NCBI RefSeq assembly: GCF_042677145.1
Contig: NZ_JBHTIT010000001.1
Coordinates: 1,984,001-2,048,000 of the forward strand
DNA from: Perlucidibaca wandonensis
GTDB taxonomy: Bacteria > Pseudomonadota > Gammaproteobacteria > Pseudomonadales > Moraxellaceae
Direction of reading: 5' to 3'
DNA length: 64,000 nt
The notes below the pieces were generated by a model. The model was not told where the DNA came from and did not search any database. It was given only the letters and a program-made list of their open reading frames with translations. Shown one piece after another: positions 1 through 8,572 of the stretch. A program made the position numbers and the translations under genes. Position 1 is the first letter of the stretch; each line of letters begins with the position of its first letter.

Positions 1-434
1 GTGAACACCGCGTCGGCATAGGCAGCGGCATTACCTAGATCGACCTTAACCGTGAAGTCTCGTGCGCGATGCGCTAGAAATGTGCCCAAGCGCTGCACAC
101 GCATTTCATCAGCAAAGGCCTCTGCGACATCAGCATCAGCCAAGCGCTTAGCCGAAATGATATAGGCCAGTGTTACTGGCACCCATTCCACGGCATCAGA
201 TGAAGGCGTAATCGCAGTCCATACAATCAAGCTATCTGCGGTTGGGTCGCCACTTGCAACGCCATGCTCGAAGGCTCGCTCGGGCATCAGCAAAGTGTCT
301 GTCTCAACACTGCTCAAGTACTCCGCAGTCGTTTTGGCAGTACCTATTCCTGAGCTTCCGCCACCACAAGCAACCAAGCTTGAGAGACTGACCCCAACGG
401 CCACACTACGACCAATAAATTGACGACGACGCAT
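1..434 (-). CDS. PhoD-like alkaline phosphatase, Tat lipoprotein (3' end cut by window)
   Basis: Only the N-terminal part (about 144 codons) is inside the window; the gene continues past position 1. Reading from ATG at 434, the protein opens with a twin-arginine signal (MRRRQFIGRS), a hydrophobic stretch and a lipobox-like LVAC followed by Gly/Ser. It should therefore be exported folded and lipid-anchored. The mature start contains FEHGVASGDPTADSLIVWT, the hallmark N-terminal block of PhoD-type phosphodiesterases/alkaline phosphatases. These release phosphate from phosphate esters outside the cytoplasm. The metal-binding core lies beyond the window, so activity cannot be judged. A link to the phosphate regulon further along is possible, but I see no PHO box just upstream. 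Confidence 0.8.
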   Translation of the reverse strand, partial: MRRRQFIGRSVAVGVSLSSLVACGGGSSGIGTAKTTAEYLSSVETDTLLMPERAFEHGVASGDPTADSLIVWTAITPSSDAVEWVPVTLAYIISAKRLADADVAEAFADEMRVQRLGTFLAHRARDFTVKVDLGNAAAYADAVF

Positions 435-526
435 ACCTAAACCCTCTCCAGCTAATAGGCGAGAGAGGCTAGCGTGACATCATGACACTTTGACTAAAGC
501 AGATGAAAAGAGCGCTGAGTACTTGC

Positions 527-1771
527 TTAAACGCTCTCTATTACTCGACCACTGAGTGTTTGCCCAGCAAATAGGCTATTGCGGCCTACCGACTGCCAGT
601 TGGCATCGCAGGCTTGCCAACTGAGTAAAGGATCAATAACCACAGCTCCGCTGGCCAAGCTCAAGCTACCAATTGGCTGAGCAATAACGCCTGCCGGTGC
701 ACTGGTCAGTGCCTCAATCAAACGCTGCTCGGTCAAATCGCCATTGGTCACTAAACGCAGGCCCAGCGGCAACACCGTCTCCAGCGTCGACATGCCGGGC
801 AAAGCCTCGGCAAACGGTGCTAGTTTCGCCGAAGCATTTAGTGGCTGGTGATCAGAGCAAATGGCATCAATCACACCATCACGCACACCAGCAATAAGCG
901 CCAAACGATCGCTTTCGCGGCGCAATGGCGGCCGCACATGCGCCATGGCATTGAAACCATCGATAGCCATCTCGGTCAGATGCAGCTGGTGCATAGAAAC
1001 ATCGGCGGTTACTGGCAAGCCTTTGGCTTTGGCGTAACGAATCAGTTCGACCGAGGCTGCGCAAGAGAGCTGGCCGATGTGCGCGCGCACACCCGTTTGC
1101 TCAACTAGCAAGATGGCTGTCGCTAAAGCAACAGTCTCAGCCGTATCAGGAATGCCCGTTAAGCCCATGCGCGAGGCCATAAAGCCATCGTGAGCACTGC
1201 CTTTGGCTAATGACGGTTCTTCGAGTGAGAAAAACACCGTCATGTCCATGCTGCTGGCGTATTCCAAGCAGCGTAGCAAAGTCTCTGTGCTGGCCAATGG
1301 ATTGCGCGCTTGGCTGACGCCAACGCATCCCGCCGCTTTCAAGCCGCCCATGCCTGCGAGCGCACTGCCTTCGAGGCCACGCGTCATGGCGCCGAGCGGA
1401 TAGACTTTGGCAAAGCCAGCAGCCTGAGCCTTTTCAATAACTTGTGCCGCTAAAGCGCCATGATCAATCACAGGATTAGTGTCTGGCGGCATCACCACAT
1501 GACCAAAGCCGCCAGCACGCGCCGCGCGCGTTTCGCTGGCGATAGTGCCGTGCTTTTTCGGGCCAGGCTCGCGTAATCGCGCACAAAGGTCGACAAACGC
1601 AGGTGTCAGCCACAGGCCTTTGCCATCACGAATCTCAATGGATGAGTCACTTAATGCCGCCTCGCCTAAAATGGTCGGCTCACCGGCACAGATGCGAGCA
1701 TCAGTAACGAGATCCAAGCCTTGAGCCGGATCAATAACGCGAATGCCGCGATACACAATTGCTGTGCTCAT
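527..1771 (-). CDS. pyrC': inactive dihydroorotase homologue, aspartate carbamoyltransferase partner (PyrC')
   Basis: A 414-residue amidohydrolase-fold protein of the dihydroorotase family. Where active enzymes have the zinc-binding HxH before the LREPG motif, this one reads DLCARLREPG, so both histidines are missing. This is the pattern of the non-catalytic PyrC' (PyrX) of pseudomonads, which is needed structurally for the class A ATCase dodecamer. A DHQP segment near residue 308 keeps some family character. The start overlaps the pyrB stop by 4 bases (ATGA), so the two are translationally coupled. An active dihydroorotase must be encoded elsewhere. Assignment to the family is firm; the scaffold role is inferred from family knowledge. 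Confidence 0.9.
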   Translation of the reverse strand: MSTAIVYRGIRVIDPAQGLDLVTDARICAGEPTILGEAALSDSSIEIRDGKGLWLTPAFVDLCARLREPGPKKHGTIASETRAARAGGFGHVVMPPDTNPVIDHGALAAQVIEKAQAAGFAKVYPLGAMTRGLEGSALAGMGGLKAAGCVGVSQARNPLASTETLLRCLEYASSMDMTVFFSLEEPSLAKGSAHDGFMASRMGLTGIPDTAETVALATAILLVEQTGVRAHIGQLSCAASVELIRYAKAKGLPVTADVSMHQLHLTEMAIDGFNAMAHVRPPLRRESDRLALIAGVRDGVIDAICSDHQPLNASAKLAPFAEALPGMSTLETVLPLGLRLVTNGDLTEQRLIEALTSAPAGVIAQPIGSLSLASGAVVIDPLLSWQACDANWQSVGRNSLFAGQTLSGRVIESV

Positions 1772-2769
1772 GGCGCAACCTCCGCTGCACGGTCGGCATC
1801 TTGGCCGTCCATTGCCATTGCTAACACCGCCATACGCACCGCGATGCCGTAATTAACTTGCTTAAGAATCAGCGATTGCGGGCCATCGGCCAACTCAGAT
1901 TCAATTTCTACGCCGCGATTTATCGGGCCTGGATGCATCACCAACACATTTGGCTTGGCCACTTTCAAGCGCTCGCGGGTTAGACCATACATGCTGTAAA
2001 ACTCACTACTGCCGGGCAGCAAGGCCGACTCCATGCGCTCGTTTTGAACTCGAAGCGCGATGGCGACATCGACATCTTTCAGGCCTGCGCTGAGATCTTC
2101 AAACACCTTCACATCAAGCTCTTCAAAGTCGCGCGGCAGCAAAGTGCGCGGGCCAATCACTCGAATCTCTTTCGCGCCCAAGGTTTGCAGAGCGTGAATC
2201 TCCGAGCGCGCCACACGCGAGTGACGAATGTCACCAATGATGGCCACGGTGAGGCCGGAAAAATCACCGGCGTGGCGGCGAATCGTGAGCATATCGAGCA
2301 TCGCCTGCGTCGGATGCGCATGACGGCCATCGCCCGCGTTAATGATCGCGATGCGCGGCGTGACTTGGCTGGCAACAAAGTGCGCCGCGCCTGATGCGCC
2401 GTGACGCACCACGAAAATATCGGCGGTCATCGCCTCTAAATTCCACAGCATGTCGCGCAGGGTTTCGCCTTTGCTGGTCGAGCTTTTTGAAATATCGATA
2501 TTAAGAACATCGGCAGAAAGCCGTTTTGCCGCCACCTCAAAGGTGGTGCGGGTACGCGTCGAAGGCTCAAAAAATAGGTTCATCACCGTGCGGCCAGCGA
2601 GTAGCGGCTCGTTGCGAATGCCGCCGCTGCCATCGAGGAAGCTATCAGCGCGATCTAAAATGGCGGTGAGGATTTCACGCGAGAGCCCTTCCGTGCTCAA
2701 AAAATGCTTTAAATCGCCTTGGCTATTGAGCTGAAGGCGACTGGCCTGATGAGCGTGAGACTGATGCAT
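1768..2769 (-). CDS. pyrB: aspartate carbamoyltransferase catalytic chain
   Basis: Catalyses carbamoyl phosphate + L-aspartate to N-carbamoyl-aspartate, the committed step of pyrimidine synthesis in the cytoplasm. It shows the carbamoyl-phosphate loop FFEPSTRTRTTFE, SSTSKGETLRD, the GDGRHAHPTQ segment and the C-terminal HPGPINRGVEI. I place the start at ATG 2769 because this gives 333 residues, about the length of pseudomonad PyrB, with homology beginning soon after. ATG 2811 and TTG 2838 are in-frame alternatives, and none has a strong ribosome site. pyrC' follows with a 4-base overlap. The regulatory gene pyrR, usually directly upstream in pseudomonads, is not here. Confidence 0.95.
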   Translation of the reverse strand: MHQSHAHQASRLQLNSQGDLKHFLSTEGLSREILTAILDRADSFLDGSGGIRNEPLLAGRTVMNLFFEPSTRTRTTFEVAAKRLSADVLNIDISKSSTSKGETLRDMLWNLEAMTADIFVVRHGASGAAHFVASQVTPRIAIINAGDGRHAHPTQAMLDMLTIRRHAGDFSGLTVAIIGDIRHSRVARSEIHALQTLGAKEIRVIGPRTLLPRDFEELDVKVFEDLSAGLKDVDVAIALRVQNERMESALLPGSSEFYSMYGLTRERLKVAKPNVLVMHPGPINRGVEIESELADGPQSLILKQVNYGIAVRMAVLAMAMDGQDADRAAEVAP

Positions 2770-2862
2770 ATGCGCGGTTCCCGAAGTGGCGTTGGCCAAG
2801 GAGTTGCGCATTGTAACGCGCAGCCGCACTTGACCCAAGCACCATCGTCGAGATGATTCAGC

Positions 2863-3486
2863 TTAGAAGCGATAGCCCATGTTTAAGCTGTAAACCATTG
2901 GGTCGATATGAACATCACCAATATCAACACCACCTAACTTTGCTGTGGTATCGATGTCGATATAGCGAGCATCAAAGCCTACTAGCCACTGTTTGTTTAG
3001 TGGAATATCAACACCTATTTGAGCGGCAACACCAAAAGAATCTTTAAGCTTAACGCCGCCTAACTTCTCATCCATGAAAAAGGTGTAGTTCGCGCCAACA
3101 CCGACAAATGGCTGAATCGCAGCATCGGGCAAGAAGTGGTATTGCAAAGATACCGTTGGTGGCAAGTGCTTGGCGCTCCCCGCATGCACACCGCCTATCG
3201 AAATATCATGCTCAAAAGGTAAGGCGCCCAGCACGTCCACGGCGATATTCGGGCTAAAGAAATACGCCACATTCACGCTCGGGCCAACTTGCCTATCCAC
3301 GTTCACACCACCACCGAGCGAGCCATTATCGGACTTTGGCTCAACTTGGCTAATGCCTGCGCGTACTAGCCAAGGGCTATCGACAGCGGCTTGAGCTGTT
3401 GGCATGTACGCTAACGAGCCCGCACTAAATGCCAGCAAACACTTAAGCGCTGGTAAGAAATTCCCACGAGTATTTTGAGCTTTCAT
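2863..3486 (-). CDS. OmpW family outer membrane protein
   Basis: 207 residues with a cleavable signal peptide (hydrophobic run then AQA-A near residues 25-35) and a C-terminal aromatic residue (GYRF) typical of outer-membrane beta-barrels. Internal blocks match the OmpW/AlkL family: LVRAGISQVEP at the mature start, DVLGALPFEHDI, LPPTVSLQYHF and PFVGVGANYTFF. Such eight-stranded barrels pass small hydrophobic molecules across the outer membrane. The gene sits alone, pointing into the pyrB upstream region and divergent from the PAS-LuxR regulator at 3720. The intervening 233 bases show nothing I can name. Confidence 0.88.
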   Translation of the reverse strand: MKAQNTRGNFLPALKCLLAFSAGSLAYMPTAQAAVDSPWLVRAGISQVEPKSDNGSLGGGVNVDRQVGPSVNVAYFFSPNIAVDVLGALPFEHDISIGGVHAGSAKHLPPTVSLQYHFLPDAAIQPFVGVGANYTFFMDEKLGGVKLKDSFGVAAQIGVDIPLNKQWLVGFDARYIDIDTTAKLGGVDIGDVHIDPMVYSLNMGYRF

Positions 3487-3719
3487 GCCCTACCTCTATG
3501 CAGCTCACGCCAGCAACTTGGTGCTAGCGGAGTAAGTTGAATGCTGCTTTATTCACAGCACGAGGCATTGTTAGCTTTATTTAAGTTGCAGTTTTTGTCG
3601 TACATCAAATTTTCTAGTGTTAGCTAAACTTGGTCACTCCGGCATTACGGGAGGGCTAATTGCTAATTTTCTGGTATCACTAGCGCATCGATCTTTAACT
3701 ATGCTTTCGGAAGCTTGCC

Positions 3720-4490
3720 ATGATCAATATATCTGCTCCTTTCTCAGCACCCAACGCTTTGGCTGAGCCAGACTATCGAGGGCTGATCGAAGCAGCAGGA
3801 GATTTAATTTACACCCTCGATTTGGACGGTCGTTTTACATATGTAAATACCGCTAGCCATAACATTCTAGGGCACTCACCAGAATCATTAATTGGTCGCC
3901 ACTTTGATACTTTATTAACTAAAGCAAGCAAACTTATTGCACGCGGCCATTTTAGCCGTGGAATTGCTGGAGATAATCGATATCCATTTTTTGAAGTGGA
4001 GGCGATTACCAGCACTGGTACCAGCAGGTTTTTAGAAATACGCGCAGCAAGCTTATATAAAGGAGCTCAGCTAATAGGGCGACAAGGCATTGCCCGTGAT
4101 ATTGGCGAGCTCAAAACCCTACAAGCAAGCCTATCTGAGCGCTCACAACGCATCTCCTTATTAGAAAATCAAGCGCGTATCGCGATGACGCTCTATACCC
4201 GGCTCACCACATTTGCACTCGAATCCGAGGCCGACGTACAAGCTTTAGAGCAAAGCCAAAAAGCACTTCAGCATGCTGAAGCAGAACGCTTGGGTCTATC
4301 GGAAAGCGACTTGGAGATCGTGGCTTTATTAGCAAAGGGCCTCTCTAATCGCGAAATAGCTAGCGCCATTTTTCGCAGCGAAAATACAGTTAAAGATCGC
4401 CTTAAAAAGCTGATGCAATGCCTCGGTGCCCGCCGTCGTGCCGAAGTTGTCGCTACGGCTGCTCGCCTCGGCCTCATCAACCACTCATAA
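3720..4490 (+). CDS. PAS domain, LuxR-type HTH transcriptional regulator
   Basis: 256 residues. Residues about 18-135 form a PAS sensor domain (DLIYTLDLDGRFTYVN, then GRQGIARDI at its end). A short helical linker follows. Residues about 190-250 are a LuxR/GerE helix-turn-helix with the usual LSNREIA and SENTVKDRLKKLM elements. There is no receiver domain, so it probably senses a small ligand, redox state or membrane signal directly rather than taking phosphate from a kinase. It lies divergent from ompW and 106 bases upstream of the M28-like lipoprotein gene. A nested inverted repeat lies between it and that gene. Either neighbour could be its target; that is inference from position. Confidence 0.85.
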   Translation: MINISAPFSAPNALAEPDYRGLIEAAGDLIYTLDLDGRFTYVNTASHNILGHSPESLIGRHFDTLLTKASKLIARGHFSRGIAGDNRYPFFEVEAITSTGTSRFLEIRAASLYKGAQLIGRQGIARDIGELKTLQASLSERSQRISLLENQARIAMTLYTRLTTFALESEADVQALEQSQKALQHAEAERLGLSESDLEIVALLAKGLSNREIASAIFRSENTVKDRLKKLMQCLGARRRAEVVATAARLGLINHS

Positions 4491-4492
4491 CA

Positions 4493-4528
4493 CACCCATT
4501 TGGGTAAAAAATTACCCCTGTATGGGTG
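4493..4528. promoter_or_regulatory. nested inverted repeat upstream of the M28-like gene
   Basis: Outer arms CACCCAT (4493-4499) and ATGGGTG (4522-4528) enclose inner arms GGGTAA (4502-4507) and TTACCC (4512-4517). The element begins 3 bases after the LuxR-gene stop and ends about 70 bases before the next start. There is no T-run after it, so it reads more like an operator than a terminator. A cruciform or RNA hairpin is also possible. Confidence 0.5.
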
Positions 4529-4596
4529 ATTGTTAAATAACGTGCAGGAGGCAAACTGCTAGGCATTAGCAAACAATAAAAATAAAAGGCTGCCCT

Positions 4597-6201
4597 ATGC
4601 AACGTCGAACCTTTATTCAAGCCGGAGCTGGTCTCGCTGTAGGTCCTATTTTAGGTGGGTGCAGTGATGATCAAAAAAGCATCAGCAACAGCCCAAGCAG
4701 TCGCACAGGCTATCAGCCAAAAGCAGCTAGACTACAAAGCCTAGTTGAGAAAATGGTCTCATTTGGGCCTCGCTTAACTGGATCAGACAGTCACAAGCGC
4801 TTTATTGACTACCTTGAACAAGAATTTCAAGCGCTTGGGCTAAGCACTCAGCGTGACCCATACTTCTTAACTCTATGGGAAGCTCAGAGGAAAGCGCTAA
4901 GCCTTAAAACATCTAACGGTGATATCGACATTCCTGTAGATGCGTATTACCCACGCTCAGGCCCTACCGACGAGGAAGGAGTCACTGGCCCCCTCGTATA
5001 TGTTGGCGCACCGCTGCAATATTTGAGCTTAGATCTCACCGACTTAGCATCGCAGCAAGCCATGTTGAGCTCACTCTTAACGCAACTACCGTCTACCATT
5101 AGCGGCTTGCTTGCTAGTCTCGGTAGCGGTGGTGTTAAAGATGCCATCGCGTTAATTGAGCTACCACTACTACCCACTGTTGCGGGCATTTTTTACCCCT
5201 TCTTAACGTATAAAAACGATGATGACTTTAGCATTAACCCGCTCACCGACTACAAGCGCGCCTGGCTAACTAGCCTAGCGACTATGGCTCCTATTGTTGA
5301 GGCCATGAAAGCAGCTGGTGCTAAAGGCGTTATTTTTGCCTTCGATAGCTCGGCAGAAAATACGGCCGGACAATACTTGCCTTTTCTTTCTGGCCCTAGC
5401 GAAATCCCAGCACTGATAGTCAATCGCGATACTAGCAACCAACTCAGAGCCCTCGCTGGGAAGGCAGAAGCCACACTGACGTTAACAGCCTCTGTGCGTG
5501 AAAATGTCCAAACTGACACATTAGTTGCCATATTGCCCGGCGTCAGCGATGAGAACATCATCGTCAATACTCATACCGATGGACAAAATGCCTTTGAGGA
5601 AAATGGTGCCGTCGCCTGCCTCGAGGTGGCTCGTCACTACGCCAGCCTTCCTCTGTCCATGCGCCCTAGAACATTGGTGTTTAGCTTAGTTACTGGCCAC
5701 ATGGCACCTCACATGCCTCAGGCTAATGGCTTCATCGAGTCTCACCCTGACATCATGGCAAAAGCTACCGCTGCCGTGACACTTGAACATCTTGGAGCGC
5801 GCGAATGGATGGACGATGCCTCCGGCTATCACGCCACAGGACGCCCAGAAATCGCCGCCTTATTTCATTCAACAACGCCAATAGGCCTTGCGGCCATTCA
5901 ATCCATGCGAGCAACAAAGCTGCAACGACTACTGCTATGTCGACCAATTGGCGTGATTTTTTTTGGCGTCGGCGCACCATTCCATTTGGCGGGCATTCCT
6001 TGCCTTGCCTACATCACAGGACCGCATTACCTGCTGGCCATTGAGCCAGATGACGGAATGGCACGCTTTGATGCCGTCCGCATGGAAGAGGAAATGGATT
6101 TGGCGCTAGATATGCTGCATCGCATAGAGACTATCCCTGCCCTGCTACTCAAGGCAGGAGACAGTGCTGTCCTAGGTGCTCTGCCGCTACCGGCGCTTTA
6201 A
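4597..6201 (+). CDS. M28-like metallopeptidase-fold lipoprotein with atypical metal site
   Basis: 534 residues. The N-terminus has a twin-arginine-like MQRRTFIQ, a hydrophobic run and the lipobox LGGC, so a Tat-exported lipoprotein is likely. Residues about 100-310 include a PA-like inserted region. Residues about 310-520 resemble the M28 peptidase catalytic domain: NTHTDG gives the expected His326 and Asp328, TLEHLG a later acidic ligand, and GAPFHLAGIPCL a late His. The bridging Asp appears as Glu in FEENGA. The usual catalytic Glu-Glu pair is replaced by VTGHMAPHM (His368, His372). It may be a diverged hydrolase rather than a classical aminopeptidase. Substrate unknown. Confidence 0.7.
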   Translation: MQRRTFIQAGAGLAVGPILGGCSDDQKSISNSPSSRTGYQPKAARLQSLVEKMVSFGPRLTGSDSHKRFIDYLEQEFQALGLSTQRDPYFLTLWEAQRKALSLKTSNGDIDIPVDAYYPRSGPTDEEGVTGPLVYVGAPLQYLSLDLTDLASQQAMLSSLLTQLPSTISGLLASLGSGGVKDAIALIELPLLPTVAGIFYPFLTYKNDDDFSINPLTDYKRAWLTSLATMAPIVEAMKAAGAKGVIFAFDSSAENTAGQYLPFLSGPSEIPALIVNRDTSNQLRALAGKAEATLTLTASVRENVQTDTLVAILPGVSDENIIVNTHTDGQNAFEENGAVACLEVARHYASLPLSMRPRTLVFSLVTGHMAPHMPQANGFIESHPDIMAKATAAVTLEHLGAREWMDDASGYHATGRPEIAALFHSTTPIGLAAIQSMRATKLQRLLLCRPIGVIFFGVGAPFHLAGIPCLAYITGPHYLLAIEPDDGMARFDAVRMEEEMDLALDMLHRIETIPALLLKAGDSAVLGALPLPAL

Positions 6202-6231
6202 TAATGCTAGTGCTGCGCATTAAATACAGAG

Positions 6232-6621
6232 TTAGGGCTGCCTAGGTGCTTGACGCTTTGGCGGCGGAGTCGGTGGTCGCATCGGGTTGATGAACAGGCG
6301 CAGATAGCGCCCGACCCACTTGATGTACTCCCAAACTTTCAGCCAATGCTCATTGTCGCGCTCGCTATCGAGCAGGCTAATATCTGGTGGAGCACCAAGT
6401 ATTTCAGAAAGTTGCGCCGCTAGAGCTTCGCGCGCCTCAGGCGCTAGGCGAGGCAATTGCGCATAGGCGGTTTTATCGCCCAAATGAAAGGCTAAATAGC
6501 GCCGGCCAGTGACTTCATACAGCATATCCCAACGCGTAACTTCAGCTAGCGGCACAGAGGTTTCTGCACGCAAACCGCCGGGCTTAATGACCAATGCTTC
6601 ATCCACGACACTCAGCTTCAT
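6232..6621 (-). CDS. hypothetical protein downstream of ruvX
   Basis: 129 residues from ATG 6621, which overlaps the ruvX stop by 4 bases (ATGA); a longer in-frame start at 6633 would overlap more and is less likely. I do not recognise the family. The first two thirds look like a compact beta-rich domain (KLSVVDEALVIKPGG, RRYLAFHLGDKTAYAQLP), followed by helices. The tail is rich in proline and basic residues (MRPPTPPPKRQAPRQP). There is no signal peptide; one aromatic-rich helix (WLKVWEYIKWVGRYLRLF) could touch a membrane. The coupling to ruvX suggests co-expression only. Confidence 0.65.
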   Translation of the reverse strand: MKLSVVDEALVIKPGGLRAETSVPLAEVTRWDMLYEVTGRRYLAFHLGDKTAYAQLPRLAPEAREALAAQLSEILGAPPDISLLDSERDNEHWLKVWEYIKWVGRYLRLFINPMRPPTPPPKRQAPRQP

Positions 6622-7106
6622 ACGCGCAACCAATTTGGTGACTCAAACCATGACGCCACAATAAGGCAGGCAGCGGTAGAGTCTAGTGAGGGCAATCGGC
6701 CGCCACGACGCTCATGGACATCGCTAAGCGTTTCACGGGCGGCGCGCGTGGTTAGGCGCTCATCTTGACGATACACCGGCAACGCCGGATAGCGTGCAGC
6801 TAAGCGCCGAGCAAATTTCAATGCGCGATGGCCAATTTCTGACGCCGTGCCATCCATGTTTAATGGATTGCCGACTAATAAAGCGACCGGCCGCCAATCA
6901 CTGATTAAGGCATCGATCACTGCCCAATCAGGTATGCCATCTCGCGCGGAAATAGGCTCTTGCGGCGACCCTGTGCCAGTAAGCGCAAGCCCGCCAGCAA
7001 CGCCAATGCGCTTGGTGCCAAAGTCGAAAGCGAGCAGGCGCTCCGGTAAAGTTTTGGATTTAGCGCGCACCTCAGAGCCATCAGCAGACGTACCCATATC
7101 AGGCAT
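6618..7106 (-). CDS. ruvX: RuvX/YqgF family putative pre-16S rRNA nuclease
   Basis: 162 residues of RNase H fold. LLAFDFGTKRIGVAGG is the N-terminal catalytic strand with the first Asp; LLVGNPLNMDGTAS is the second conserved block; VYRQDERLTTRAA is the DER motif; LDSTAACLIVASWF ends the domain with the last acidic residue. In E. coli YqgF trims the 5' end of 16S rRNA; a Holliday-junction resolvase role has also been proposed. I choose ATG 7106 because GAGG lies 6 bases upstream. This overlaps algH by 8 bases and gives a usual length. It is between algH and a small coupled gene, in the usual gshB-tonB-algH-ruvX order. Confidence 0.92.
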   Translation of the reverse strand: MPDMGTSADGSEVRAKSKTLPERLLAFDFGTKRIGVAGGLALTGTGSPQEPISARDGIPDWAVIDALISDWRPVALLVGNPLNMDGTASEIGHRALKFARRLAARYPALPVYRQDERLTTRAARETLSDVHERRGGRLPSLDSTAACLIVASWFESPNWLRV

Positions 7107-7668
7107 GACCAACCTCATTCGACAGCAAGCGCCAATCTAGCCCAAGCGCGTTAATCGCTGCTTCCCAGCGCGCTTCATAGGGCAGCTCAAACAACACATC
7201 GGTCGATGCTTTCGAAGTTAGCCACATATTGTTTGCCAGCTCCTCTTCAAGCTGGCCAGGCTGCCAACCGGCATAACCCAAGGACACAATATAGTCTGTC
7301 GGGCCGTGACCTTGCGAAATGGCATCGAGCACATCGCGCGAATGAGTAACGGCAATAGAGTCACTGCTGTGCAAAGTTGAGGTCCACGGGCCGTGACCGT
7401 GATGCAGCACAAAGCCGAGTTCGGGATGCACTGGCCCGCCCACCAACACAGGTTGCTCAGGGCGCGATAATGGCTTTAACGCCGGCAAGCGAATTTCGCT
7501 GAGCAGGCTGTCGAAAAGCACATCGCTGGGATGATTAACGATAAGGCCAGCGGCACCATCTTCATCGTGGCGAAAAATATAAATGACGGCGCGGCCAAAC
7601 ATGCCGTCGTCGAGCTCGGGCATGGCGACTAAAAACTGATTGGTGAGATCGACACTTTCTGACTTCAT
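7099..7668 (-). CDS. algH: AlgH/YqgE family protein (DUF179)
   Basis: 189 residues, the normal length for the family. It carries LTNQFLVAMPELDDGMFGRAV at the N-terminus (the family normally starts with a similar phrase about output and presentation of the fold), AAGLIVNHPSD, LVGGPVHPELGFVLH and SLGYAGWQPGQLEEEL. All are signature blocks of YqgE/AlgH. The biochemical role is not settled; in pseudomonads AlgH was linked to alginate gene control. No membrane segment. It overlaps ruvX by 8 bases downstream and is 43 bases below the TonB-like gene, so it is probably part of one transcript. Confidence 0.92.
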   Translation of the reverse strand: MKSESVDLTNQFLVAMPELDDGMFGRAVIYIFRHDEDGAAGLIVNHPSDVLFDSLLSEIRLPALKPLSRPEQPVLVGGPVHPELGFVLHHGHGPWTSTLHSSDSIAVTHSRDVLDAISQGHGPTDYIVSLGYAGWQPGQLEEELANNMWLTSKASTDVLFELPYEARWEAAINALGLDWRLLSNEVGHA

Positions 7669-7711
7669 GCCTTAACTATGGGGTCGCTCGTCGACGCTTA
7701 CAAGAGGCAAA

Positions 7712-8572
7712 CTATTGCGTCGTTTTCAGACCGCCAGCGAAGCGCCATGTGCGAATAACCTGTAGCACATCGACCTGACCTTGCTGCGCAGCAGGAAAAG
7801 CCTCAAATGGTTGAGCTTGGCGCACAGAATCTTTCGCTGCCGCATCGAGCACGCGAATATCGGAAGACTTCAGCACATCCACGCGTTGCACGCGGCCATT
7901 GGGTAAGAGTGCGACCAACAAACGTACCTCGCCCTCCAGCTTCTTGGCACGCGCTTGAGCGGGGTAATTGGCATTACCCGCTGCTTCAATTTTGATTCGG
8001 AAGCTTTCCAGATACGCCGCCCAGACATTGGCCTTCGCGCTCACCGCCGTTATCGTCTCCACGCGCGGGCGCTTGGCATAAGCCTGACGTCTAGCCGATA
8101 AACGCGCCTCCAATGCGGCAATTTCGCTATCGCGCTGACTTTGGGCGTCATCTTCGGCAACTTGCGGCTTAGCTAGCGCTGGCTTGGCAGCATCCGCTAA
8201 AGGCCTTTGCATTTTCTCTGGCGAGGTAATGCTGCTCACAATCATGGCTTCAGGCGTTAATAGCGCAGCCTCTTGCTCTGCTTTCTTACGCTTAGCATCG
8301 GCCTCGCCCGGCAGCAGCGTGCGCTCGCGCGTGCTGAGTAATTGCGCGGTCATTTCGGTGCCACTGCCCTGCTGATCGGCTTGAGCAATAAAGTCAGCCT
8401 CTTTGGGCGCCTCAATGCTTTGCGCCGGCACAAGCGTGACCTCTAACGATGTCGCAGCCTGTGCTTTTGGCGGCACAAAACGAATGCCAAAAAGCAATAA
8501 GGCATGCAGCAGTAAAGCCAAAACGACTGTAAAGGTCAGCCTATCGGCCGGGGTGACAACCGCTGCACTCAT
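7712..8572 (-). CDS. TonB family energy-transducing protein
   Basis: 286 residues. One N-terminal membrane helix (about residues 12-32: FTVVLALLLHALLLFGIRF) is followed by a long, charged, Ala/Lys/Glu-rich periplasmic linker. The C-terminal TonB domain covers about residues 190-280 and includes NYPAQARAKKLEGEVRL, LPNGRVQRVDVLKSS and LDAAAKDSVRQAQPF. It matches the TonB-like gene found between gshB and algH in pseudomonads. The start overlaps the gshB stop by 4 bases (ATGA). No exbB/exbD lies nearby, so it must rely on a motor encoded elsewhere. Confidence 0.87.
   Translation of the reverse strand: MSAAVVTPADRLTFTVVLALLLHALLLFGIRFVPPKAQAATSLEVTLVPAQSIEAPKEADFIAQADQQGSGTEMTAQLLSTRERTLLPGEADAKRKKAEQEAALLTPEAMIVSSITSPEKMQRPLADAAKPALAKPQVAEDDAQSQRDSEIAALEARLSARRQAYAKRPRVETITAVSAKANVWAAYLESFRIKIEAAGNANYPAQARAKKLEGEVRLLVALLPNGRVQRVDVLKSSDIRVLDAAAKDSVRQAQPFEAFPAAQQGQVDVLQVIRTWRFAGGLKTTQ

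Noticed and set aside
879..1108. Overlapping open frames on the other strand of pyrC' and similar frames inside most large genes.
   Set aside because: They lie inside well-supported genes, have no homology or start signals, and are shadows of the coding frame.
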